Shown: one piece after another, positions 27,301 through 40,129 of the stretch | Numbering within the stretch: position 1 is the stretch's first letter | Layout of the letters: every line of letters starts with the position of its first letter | NCBI GenBank assembly: GCA_021397835.1 | Contig: JAJFZO010000658.1 | Span: 2,363,501-2,427,500 of the forward strand | DNA length: 64,000 bases | Source: Moringa oleifera | Taxonomy: Eukaryota; Streptophyta; Magnoliopsida; Brassicales; Moringaceae | Reading direction: 5' to 3' | The notes under the pieces: model-generated | Databases searched by the model: none | The model's input: the letters and a program-made list of their open reading frames with translations, nothing else | Told to the model about the DNA's origin: nothing | Program-made: the position numbers and the translations under genes

Positions 27301-30300
27301 CTGTTCATGGCCACAAACAAGAGGTAACCCATGAGGCAAATTAAAAACTACGTCAAATTACGCAAACACTACTTAAAGAAAATCTGGCATTGATTCTATT
27401 GAGGTAGTAGCATCAACAGTGTCTAATTGGTTGAGTTCCACTAAAATTCTCATCAATATCCCTATCATTGCATTTAAGAAAACCAGAGTTTCGCCAAGTG
27501 AAGCATCCCCCGTAATGTCAGTGCCGCATCCTCCAAAAGGAATTTCATCACTTGAGTCTTCCAATCGGTTTGAATCACACCTAATGTTTCCAACCATTTA
27601 ATGCTCAACAGGATTACATCTAAGCTGCCAAAACCCAATGGCAAAAAATCATCGACCACCTCAATCCCTTGCAATTACAAATTTACACCTTTACAAATTC
27701 TCTCACCACGAAATAGAATTTCCTGTGCCCATGGTGACCTCACACAATCTAGTTTTTGTAATGGGTAGCCTCAATCGCCTAACTACCTCAGAGGAGATGA
27801 AGTTGTGGGTAGCACTTGGGTCAATTAAGGTTACCACTTTCTGATACCAAATTTTTCCCTTCAGTTTCATCATTTCTAGCGTTGTTTGAATTTAAGGAAA
27901 CCTTGACAGCCTGGTCAATTTTCGTAGCTTCCAACTCCAGCTCCAACTCGTCTGTTGTTTTTCCTTGCTCCTCATCTCTATCCTCGGCATCATAAGTTAG
28001 TAATACATTTAATTCCTCCTTACAACAATGTCTAAGGGCCCATTTATCATTACAACGATAACAAAAAGCCTTTTTCTTCTACAATTCCAAATCTATCATC
28101 TTACGAATCTCATCGTATGGTCTTGTCGTGGCAGTGCCTTCCCCAAAAGGAGATCGAGACCCTTTATTGGGGTTTGTAAAAGTTAAACATCACACCCCCC
28201 ATGTTGACCAAGAACTACACGTTCCTCTAGTGAATTTGTGTGCTCTTGTTAAAGACAATTTTTCCTCAATTCTTTAGCCCAAAGCCATTGCTCGACCCAA
28301 ATTATTTGGCTTCATTATCCTCACCTAAGCCTGAATATTCAACCTTAACCCGTTCATGAAAGTTTCCAATGCTACTTCATTTAAGGCATTGTTTATAGGA
28401 GTTGATAGCTCGATAAACGTTCTTTGGAACTCCTACACATTGTCCTCTTGCACTAAGGCTAACCATTGCTCATGAAGAGATCCTATTTGCAGCGACCAAA
28501 ATTGGTTAAGAATCAAAATCTTCAACTCCGCTCATAAAACAATTGGTCTTTTCTTGTTCTCCCACTAATACCACAATAACGCACTCCCTCAAAACCGATC
28601 ACCACGGCTTTCAATTTCTCCTCGTTATTAAGTCTATGAAAAATGAAGCATCGTTCAACCTTGAGAATCCACCCACCTAGATGCTTCCATCAAATGTTGG
28701 CATTTCTAATTTACAAAATCAAAAGTCATGTCAGATTCTCAAAAAAGTGGTAACGATATTGCTCCTATGAAGTTGTCCTTCAATCTGACTAAGAACTACA
28801 AATTCCTCCCTTTTCCTTACTGACAATGACACAATTTTAGCCAAATCTTCCTGAAGTTTGATGAATTGATCAAATCACTTTTTGATATCCAGTACTGCTT
28901 TTTGGAGTGAGTCCATCTCCTGGTGAAATTCTTCCTGCACTATGTTAACCACCACCTCCGAATCAATCCATTGGATAATCTTTTTGCTTGCCATTTTCCT
29001 TGTTTTTCGACACAAATTTTTGCTCTAATGCCAAATTTGATACACATTGTGGTTATTTGTACTTGAAGGATGATGAAAGAGGAAGAACCATATCTATATT
29101 TTCATTAATTTGGGGTATTGTATACAAAAGAATACCAAGCATTCAAGAGACTTGGAAACTCTCAAAAGAGCTAAGCTCACTTATAGGAATATTTTTTCAC
29201 CCCTATTTCTGTGTGCTCTCTCATACATAGGTTCTCCCTCACCCTTAACATTCCTAATAAAATTTTCGAGGTCACTCTCCCCTCATGAGATCAACAGAAT
29301 TGCTCACAATATCCTTTGGATTACAAGTATTGCCCTTGCACCTAGAGTAAGTGAAATGGACCGATGGCCTAAGACATGGATTCTTTATAGCCTTCCTAAA
29401 AAGCTAATGGAAAAATATGAAAGTTGAACTTTTAAAGCTTTTTCAAGAGTTTCATGAAAGTGGGGAGTTTATGAGTTTGCTATTTTTATGGTCTTGATCC
29501 CAAACTAAACAAGGGCTCGTAATATTAGAGATTTTCGACCAATTAGCTTGATGGAGAGCATCTATAAGGTGATGGCGAAGGTGTTGACAAAAAGATTACG
29601 TTGTATGGTGAATACAATAGTGCGCCCTACATAAAATGCGTTTGTGGAAGGACGACAAATTTTTTATGCGACATTGATTTCTAACGAGGTGGTGGATCAC
29701 CAGATGGAAAAGGAATGCCCAAGGATTATATGTAAACTGGATATGAAAAAAGCTTATAGCCATGTGGCATAAGACTTCTTGTTGTACATGTTAAGGAGGG
29801 TAAGGTGTGGAGAACAATAGTGGGGGCGGATAAAGATATGCATTTTTTTCAACAACCTTTTCTATATTAGTGAATTACAGGTCAGCATGATTTTTCAAAG
29901 CAACTTAGGGACTTCGAAAAGGCGATAGTTTATCTCCCCTTTTATTTATTTTGGTGATGGAAGTTGATAAAGATAATTCAGACTAAATTGATTGGAGGCT
30001 TTTTTGAGATCAAAGGGAGAGAGAGAGATAAAGATGTCCCATCTACAATTTGCTAATGTTACCATCATATTTTATGGGGCTAATGAGGATTAGCTAGTGA
30101 ACTTGAGATGTATCCCACTTTGGATTTGAGGAAGTGTCAAGGTTAAGGGTGAATATGGAGAAAAATGAGCTCATTCCAAAAAGAGAGAGGGTGGATGGCA
30201 AGGACTTGGCTAGTATGCTACGGTGTAAGGTGGGAACTCTCCCCATCTAGTATCTGGGATTGCCATTAGGGTTAGACACAAAGAAAAAGCTATATGAAAT

Positions 30301-33300
30301 TCGGATGTGGAGCGCTTTAAGAGAAAACTAGCAAGGTGGAAGAGGTTATACTTGTCCAAGGACGAAAAAATGATGGATAAAAAACACACTTTCGAGTCTA
30401 TCTGTTTACTTTATATCCATCCATGTAAGGTGACAGCCATATTAAAGAAGCTACAAAGATAATTTCTTTGGGACAAGTTGAAGAACTTTAAATATCATTT
30501 AGTTGGTTGAAGGACAATTCAAAAGCCTATGGAAGAAGGAGGCATGGGTATCAAGCCTCTACGAGCTTTTAACGTAGCACTATCGAGCAAATGGTTTTAG
30601 AGGCTTTTGGTGGAAAAGTATAATCCGTGGAAGAAGGTGATGGAGGTTAGGTACAAGGAGGAAAGAGAGGATGGTAATGATGTCAAGGAAAGAGCAAGAT
30701 AGTGGGGTTCCGAAAGCAATAAGAAATGTTTTGGTTGAGTAGAACCATGGGTGGGCTTTAAGGTAAGGAGGAGTTGTTCTATGAGGTTTTAAAAGGACGC
30801 CTGGTGTGATGATAGACCACTAACGATGGACTTTTTGAGTTTATATGGATTGATGTGTAATAAGATGGCCCAGGTGAGTAACCATGTGGGAAGGATGGAA
30901 GAAGGTGTCATGGGCTATGAACTCCAGGAAAGAAGCACAAGATTGGGAGATGGACATATTTGAGAGATTTTTTAAGAGGATTTATGCAGTCAAACCCAAT
31001 ATTGAAAGAAAAGATGTTGTTGAGTGGAGAGGGGATGCTACAAAGTATACAGTTAAATCTTTCTTTAGAGCTTTAGAGAGTTTATAGCAACAAGATGGGA
31101 GGCAAAAGTTCCCATGGGACCTAATTCGAAAGGTCAAGGCCCCTAAGCCGGTTTTCTCTACCTAGAAGGCAGTATAGGGCATACGCCTAACGATTAACAA
31201 CTTATAAAGAAGGAAGGTTATGGTAAATAGATGTTTTCTTTGTAAGATGCATAGATAATCAATCAATCACATGCTACAGTGCAACTGGTTTATCGACATT
31301 TGGGATATGACACCTTCAGTCATGAGGCAACAATTAAGAGTGGCCACAGTTCGGTTCAAACAAGTGAACCGAATCGTAATCTTTAAAATTTGAACCGAGC
31401 AAAAACTATTAAAAACGATTTCGGTTTTGAACCGTAATCGAAACTACTTTAAATATGGTTCGATTATAGTTCATATAAATTTTGAATCAAAACCGAAACT
31501 GACGATTCGAAGCCGACAGTTTCGATTAGGTTCTAAATTAATTAAAAATATATAAAATATTTTAATTTAAAAACTTTATAAAAAACAATTTTAAAAATTA
31601 TACAATAATTTAATTTGAAATTATATATTTTTTAATAAAAATATGGTCGTTATATTTTAATTAAAAAATTTATTTAAAACTTTTTATTTAAATATAAAAT
31701 ACTCTTATTAAAGAGAAATAAGCTCTTTGAACCGACTCTAAATCGAACCTAGACCGAGCCTAAACCAAACTTGAACTTGAACCTTTTATAAACCGAAACT
31801 TGAACCGAAACCCTGAATTGGAACCGAAGTTTAACGGTTCAAGTTTTAGTTCATTCTAACCATGAACCTTAAACCGACAGTTTGAAACCGAAACCGAACC
31901 AAACCCCAACTGCGGTCACCCCTAGCAACAATGAGTGGTTTCTGATTCACTTACGGAGGAGTTGAAATCCTAGAAGGGTATTCGTGTGACTAAAGTCGAG
32001 AAAAATTGTGGCCTTAATCCCTTTAATTATTTTTTGGAGAGAGTGGAGAATAAGGAACAAAGAGCTTTTAAAGTGGTGAAAACTCCACTTGAATTTATCA
32101 AGGATAGGTTGGGGCTACTATCTAATTAACTAACCAATTGTACAATTTATATATTCTAATATGATTCTTTGTTTCTCATTAAAAAAAAAATTATTAGACT
32201 TGATGTTGGCAACATCGACATAACATAAAATGGTAACATTATTTAGGACTCATATACTACATTCCTACATAAAGGCCAAGGAGCCTTTTATTTATTTTTT
32301 ATTTATCTTTCCTAATGATTGAAGTATCAACCTAAAAAAATCAAGAGTGTAGGTTCAAATAATAAAACTAGTTGCTTTATGCAAATAGTTGCAAGGTAAG
32401 GCCGGAGTAAATAACCAGCCCTAAAACCTTACTTTCACGTAACCAAAGATAATAGTCTTTTATGTCTAGAAAATGCTATGGTTTACCACTTGAATTCTTC
32501 ACAAACGTCATAATATCTTTTTTTATGAGTATCGTCAAATATCCAAATAACTCATACCACAAATCATCTATATATCTCAATGTTTCAATTCAAACACTAC
32601 CACCAACAGAAGCATCCTGGTTATGGCATGCTATATTTTAAAGGAAAAAGCACCATCTTACAAAAGGATTCTAACAAGAAACACAAAGCCCAATAAAATT
32701 GGTGAATGGCAAAACATTAAAGGAAAAATATAATTTATGGATAGAAAGAGATAAACACACTAACTACAAAACAAAAATTTAGAAGGAAAAAAAAACACAC
32801 GCACACACACAAATAACACATTAGAGGGGAAAAAAACAAAGGGAATGAAATAATTATCTACATCAAGAACAACAAAAAAAATACCTGTGTATTTCTAAGA
32901 TGTTGCTCACGAATATCATTGGCTTGTGTTTCAAGCCGCCTAACACGATTCACCATCTTTTGCATGTGGTTACTCCAACGACTATGCTCTTCTTCTAGTT
33001 CTTGTTTCTCTTTTGTTGCCTAAGAAATTAAATTAATGAGAGATATGTCAAGAAACTGGAATGATTAAAAGCAATCTATGATCAAAAGACTGACAATTAT
33101 TAAATATCACATAATTTGATAGAGAAACCTGAAAAAAGTCAAAGGAAAAAAAATAAAAAAGGAAAAAATGCATTAAGACACGAATCTCAAAAAATACAGA
33201 ATGCCTTCACTCATCATCTACAATTGCTTGCCAAAAACAATGTAACTTTTGATGGCACCCCAATCGATGGGAGCAAGAACTTGTAACATTTTTCTACGAA

Positions 33301-36300
33301 CTGAAAACACAATTATACAACACTAAAATCATTAAATTCATATACCTCTAAATTGTTATGTACTTTTCTTATTTTCTATGACATATACATAGAGAAAGCA
33401 ACTTGTGAGAAAGAAAGAACCCAAAGAAGCGATTCGTGCATCAATTATGCTTTTTAGGCTATGTTTACTGCATGAAATAAGATTCGGATAGGATAATTTT
33501 TATTTGAAATGTTTGGTGCAAGGAACGGATTGGGATAAGATAATTCCATGTCCCTTTTTATCCCATTAGAAAGAGATAATTTTATCCCTTTAAATTTGTG
33601 GGATAAAATTATCCCTTAAATTGGTGGATTAAAATAATGGACAAGATTAAATTTTAATTTATATTATTAATATTATAAAATTAATAAATTTATTTAGATT
33701 AATATAAACATATTTTTTAAACAAAATATAAAATTAAAACATTATACATGTTCATTAATTAATTATAACATTACATTATATTACTTCTACTCTAATTTTT
33801 AAGTTATTTCAAATAAAAAATTATTTTAAATTAATCTAATTATTTTTAAATATATTAATATTATTGATTAATATCATCATTAATTTTAGTTATTGTTCAC
33901 ATTTATAAAATTTATTTTATAATCATATCTTTTTAAGTTAAAATGGTGATAAAGTATAACAAAAAATTGAAATTTTAAATAAAAAATTAAAATAATTATT
34001 ATGCTTATCAATTTAATTTTTTTACAATTGTAATAAATTAAGATTAATTTTAATCATATCCTACGTTACTAAAAATATAATATTAATATAATCCAATCCA
34101 ATCTAATCCCATCCTATCCTATCCTATCCTATCAAAATAATCTAATTTTATCCCATGTACCAAACATACCCAATATCATTTAATTTAGGATTTGGCTTGC
34201 TCTTTAAGAACAACAAAGTTAACCATTAAGCATACCAAAGAAACAGATTGCCGCAATTCATCTATCCTTCTCCTCGCTGCTGATGATTTTTCAACCATAA
34301 CTGCAACTTCAGCTTTCTTCTTTGTCAAACATTCCCTCAATGTCTCCACCTTACTCTATACAGTAATCAAAAAATATGATTTATCTACCACTTATGAGAG
34401 AATTAATAATCAAACTTCCAATACACTTGGAATAGGTCCCCCTCCAGCCTTAACGCAATTCAGATGGATAATCACTTTTCAAGCAGGAAGGGGGTGAATA
34501 TACAACATATGTTTGCCAAAAGTTTGTGCTACTCACCAGTTCCCAATCAATCTTAGCTTGGCAAGTGGGTATACGGTCTTTAAGCTTTCCAATCCTCTCA
34601 GTCTGTTCCCGCAGCTGCCTGTCCATATCATACACCCATGACCATGCAAGTTGCTTCTTCAATTGCAGCACTTGTTGAGATATCTCTTCTACATGCTCCA
34701 TGTTTTTAATCTTCGCTCGCAATTCACTAAGTGTCTGTTCTATGGGCCTAATTGAAACCTCCAATTCCTCAACAAGTGCATTTGCGGCCTTCAAGTGTTC
34801 GTAGATACTTTGCAGGAGGTCATTAACTTGTTGAAGAAGTGTGGCCTTAAAAAAGAACTGAAGAACAAAAGTATCAGCATATTACATAATTCTTTTAATA
34901 TTATACTTGTTTATGCAGATTTTACCTTGAATTTATCTTTGTCATTCCCAGAATGCAGAAACTCTCTGCTTTTGTCCTGACTCATTATTACACATGGATT
35001 TTCGACATCAATCTACAAAGGTAGCAGACAAAATTATAAACACTTGACAGATATATTAAGTTTACCAGAGCAAGAACAATTCTTGTGCAGGGGAACCAAA
35101 TATAAAAGAAGAAAAAGATCAAAACTATTTCCAGTTATTCAATGAACAAAGCTAAAATAAGATAAGGTACCCCATTTCTTTTCCTAAATACGTCATATCC
35201 ATGCTTACAATAAATTTATGCAGACAACAAAAGAAAAACAAATACGATGAAACAAACCTACACATCATGGTTTATCAATCAATATAAAAGGTATGGATGA
35301 TTACCATATGATTATCAGCTACATAAGTTTGATTAATAATTTTTTTATCAGTTGATTAATAATATTTTATGTGATTCTGTAATATAATCTTAACCCTTTC
35401 CTTTTTCTTCAAGAGAAGTAATGAACAACAGCCATCACAAGTTCATACTATGATATGACCCTGGCTGGATTTTGGCATGTCACTCACATCTCTGGCGTTG
35501 GAACAGTCAGGCTTTCCAAACAGCAAGTTCTCTTCTTTTTTTCATTGGAACCAATACTACATTTATATTGAATACAAGTAGCATCAAGGGAATGCCTTCC
35601 ATTACATGTAGTTAGCCATCTAGAAGACAAGACTTTGATAAACTCTAAATATTCTCCCTCATTTGCAAAGAAATCCCCCGTTACCTACAGTTTCAAGACC
35701 TTAAATCACCTATCCTTAACCAACTCTATTGGAGTCTCCACCCCTTCAAAAGTCCTCCTGTTCTCTCACCTCACACCATCAAGAAAATAAATAAATAACA
35801 GAACCATTACTATGACTTTTCCCTTAGGCTTTGGGATGCAAAGCCCACCCACACCGTCAACTCATCAGCCATTGACCCAGAAACCACCCAAAAATGTCCT
35901 GAAACAGATAAGACACTCTACCAAATCTTAACAGGCCCATATACAAAGGTTGAGAATGTGGTTGACCCAAAACTAACAAAGCTTTTCCAAAGAAACATTA
36001 GCAAAACAAGAAACTGTTTACAGATATGCAGAGCTATTTAAATGTTTGTTAGCCATTAACTTCTCTACATGTAACCTTAGCCATTTGACAGTAAACCTAT
36101 GACATTAAAAAGTTCAACCCCAGCTATATCACAAAGTCAACAGTTTGGAGTTCAAAATTATTGATTAAGACTGGACCATACAAAAAGTAGAAGGAAAATG
36201 CCAAGAAGTCATTTCAATACAATTATGGACAGCAGAAAAGGGAACTGCCATCAACAAATAGAATTGCAGAAGCAGCACATAAAACATATAGGAATAAAAA

Positions 36301-39300
36301 GTCAGTAAAAGAAGACTTTAGGAAGTTATGAAATAGATAAGAGGTGAAAATGATTTAGAACAAGCAGACTAATCAATGGACAAAGTGAAATTCCAACACC
36401 AAATCTCACACAAAAAGAAAATGCAATGATCTAGTTAGCAGACACTTTCAAACTTCCAAAAGACATAAGGCAGCATGCAGAAGGCAGCAATCATAAAAGA
36501 AGCAAAGACAGGGGAAGAAAGAAATGTGGGATTTATTATTTTAATGGTGTGGGAGAGAGAATATGAGGGCCTTTAAAAGGGTGGACCTTTATAAAGTTGG
36601 TTAAGGATAGATGGCCTAAAACGTGGAAACTTTGGGCAACAGGAGATTTCTTTGTGAATAAGTTAGAACATGTAAAGTTTTTGAAAATCCTAATTTTTAG
36701 ATAGCTAACAGATATGTATGGTAGACACCTCTTTGGTACTACTTGTATCTAATATAAACATATCATATTTGTTTCTAATTAAAAAAAGGAAAGAAGAAAA
36801 AAAGATAAGTGAATAATGTCCTGAAAGTAAAAACCATTTAAAGCCTTACTTTTCCAAACCCAAATTGGATTCCCAAAAAAAAGAAAAGTAAAACTCTAGA
36901 GTAAATAAATTTTGAAGATCCAAGCACCCCATTTCTTCTACCCAACATATCCATCCTACATAAGGCTTGGCTCCTATATGCTTACCATGTAAGAAGACAA
37001 GTAAAATTGAAAGTCCCTATAATATTAGCGCACAAACGTTTGAGCATTGGCTTATGTGTTCAGGTTGAGATAGCAAGATAGATCCTCGGCCAAAATAACA
37101 TCCAAAAATAAGACTAAGAAAAAAATAAAGAAACAAGATAGGACAATTCAGAACAAACATAATCTAAGCACTGTATTCAAATTGCAATAGAGAAGTTGGG
37201 AAAGTTGCATCAACAAGTCAAGCAAGCCTATTTGTTTCAACTAAAAAGTATTAAATGTATACTAACAATTAACACGTTGATAAATAAACCAAGTGTGATG
37301 TGACAACCATACGCAAAATGAACTCAACAATGCCCTAAAAACAGCTAATCCTACATTCCCAATGTAGTGAAAAACCATGGAAAAAATATTGCTGATAGAA
37401 AACACATATACAAATATTACACAAAAGACTCACATTAAAATGTTCTACTAGCTCGCGGAGCTCCTCTTTTCGACTAGCAATCTTTTTGCCTGGCAAACAC
37501 ATCATATCAGAAACATGATAAGGTATATACCACAGTATCTTGCACCATGATTAGTACAGTAGAACAACTAAAACAGATTAGTAGAAGAGAAGCGATATGA
37601 ACTTGACCAAACAAATTGGCAGATACAACAGACTCCAGTATACTATGACAACAAATATAACAAGTCAAATTCATTGCAACAAGAACATCTTTATAATTCA
37701 ACAGAAAAACAACTCAAAAGTTGGTCCCGCAATACATTGCTAATCATGAAGAAACATGTAAACATAACATCTTGCTCAGACTCAATCAAATGTTCAATCT
37801 ACCCCCAACCTCTTATGGCAACATCTCACTTCTCTTATCCAAACATTTCATAATCCTTTTTTTCTTGGAATGTTGAGAAACTAATCTTTTAGCAAAGAAT
37901 AGTGTGGCTGAAGATCATACAGCCCTCCAAATCATTTTAATTGTATCTTGCATTTTGGACTTTAGGATATAACCTTCATTTTCTACCTGCCTTCTAGGTA
38001 CTTCCACGGCTAACTGCTCTTGGAAGCCAAAAAAACATGGACCACCTCACCCATCAAAAGATTTCAGAAAACTAAATATCAATATGCAGCTCCAATCATC
38101 GCGACCATGTTTAAGAATTCTGGAAAATTTTGAATTGACCAGAAGCCTCAGCAGCACTGCATCAAAACTTTCAATCTGCTGCTAATTAAACAGGTTCATT
38201 ACTTTATTGAGTTCCATAGAATGCCATTTACAAATTAATTTCAAATGTGATTGGGGAAGCCTGAGGGGTTATGCATATTATCATTCAATTTTCAGGAACA
38301 AACTAAAAGTCATTTCAGCTGCCAGCACATCACTAAAGCAACAAGATTTTTAAAAAAAAAAAGTAGTCATGATTGTACTCAATTACTGAAAATCTTTAAG
38401 AAACAAGTACTATATAAGTTAACATGAGTCATCTTAACCAGAAACATTGCAATTTTTAGTCTACTTTGCATTCTATATGCGTAATAAATCCTCCCATTCA
38501 AAATAAATTAATGTTTTGTTTATAAAAAATAACAATAATAATGAGATATTAGGAGTAAACGACCTTGGTGATCCTTCATAATAGTAGAACCGCTTGATTC
38601 AGATATCCTGCGCTCTAGAATTATGACATCACCATAGATTTCTGGCTTAAAAGCATCCTCTCCTTGATTTTTTATTTCCACATGAATAAGGGCATGACTG
38701 CAGATATATCAAAGAAACTTAGTATAATTATGTCATTCACATTAAGAAACAAAAAGACATATGTGACAAATAGAAACATGAGGTGCCCTCTAGTAAAAAT
38801 TGTACAGCTAGTGAGAAACTATGTGATCAATAGAAAACAAACTAATATGTCAAGTCATCGATTCATGTCCTCTCCATAATTGAAATTCCTTTTTTCTCCC
38901 TTTTTTATTTTTGGAGCAGATTGGCCAGCCTATAACCCCTTAATAAATTCTTGCGCACCTTCTAGGTTGAGCGCGGCAGGTGGCTCCCACCACTCGCTTT
39001 GTTTTCTTTTTACTATTCACTTGTACAAAGTTGAACATAAGTGACAAATATAAAGAATTCAAAAATTAGAGGGCAGGACATCATAAAACATGTTAAACAT
39101 AAACAAACCAAGCACCAAAAGATAAAGGATATCTAAATTTGAAAGATTTCACATTTTTACTTTTATGATAGAATAAACCTAGCCTTACCTGCCCTGTCCA
39201 CACTATTTATAATGGCAATGCTCTGAGATAGTTGCTGATGTTGGCAGTCTTTCCTAGAACCTCAACGCGGTCACGCACCAGTTACTTGAGACAATAGCCA

Positions 39301-40085
39301 TTCGGCTAATTCCTACTGGTAATACTAGATGATTCTGTGGTCCAATTTCATGAAAAAACATTAATAAGCTAAATCAAGAAAGCCTTGAGTAGACATACAC
39401 ACCCTCCTCAACCACACCGCCTTAAAATCATTCCATCAAACACAGACCAGTAAGTCCACATGATGCAATCTTCTAGCATTCTCGTGCATTCTGTTTTCTT
39501 CTTTGATTTTGCTACAAACCCATTTATGATACAAGACAACCTTTGGTGCAATCCATATCATTTATAAGAATACAAATCCATAGGGCAAACTTTCTCACAT
39601 GCAGTCCTCCACTAGTTCAACCTCATACTCTTTCAAGGGCATTCATCTCACAAAATTCATCAAACCCCACTACTTCTACGAGGACATTTTTGGCCTCTTC
39701 ATTTGCCTACAGATAGGATCCTTATTTGCATCATAATTTATGGTTGAAAATTGTCTGACATTAATTTAAGTTTTCGATTGCTGAAAGCACTTAAGTGACA
39801 TTAAAGATAAAATGCAACCACCTTACGAAAACAGAGCAAGCAAAACACCACTAACCTGCAACCAGTTTTTATAAAATCCTTGAAAGCTGAAGCTCTCTGA
39901 GTCCCCTTAGCTCGGCAGCCAAAAGCAACACATAAAGCAGTCAGTATCGCACTTTTACCACCTGTGAACACAAAAATCCAAACATCTCAAATCATCCATT
40001 TCCAATTTGTCCTGAGCAAAATTCATAGACCGAAATACGCCCACCAAGAAGCACCAACATGATTTACCTGTTAACTCACACACGA

Positions 40086-40129
<44 letters not shown>

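Larger units (their letters stand above)
17513..32884 (-). other. SMC6 intron 8, 15.4 kb, filled by nested transposable elements
   Basis: The intron lies between exon 32885-33019 (ending in residues NTQ, donor GTATTT) and exon 17436-17512 (acceptor TACTGCAG, beginning AEESEIEEK). Both exons are in phase 0 and read continuously as the first SMC6 coiled coil. Unique intron sequence remains at about 17513-17850 and 32200-32884. The rest is LINE, Ty3/gypsy and MITE DNA, listed separately. Confidence 0.95.
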
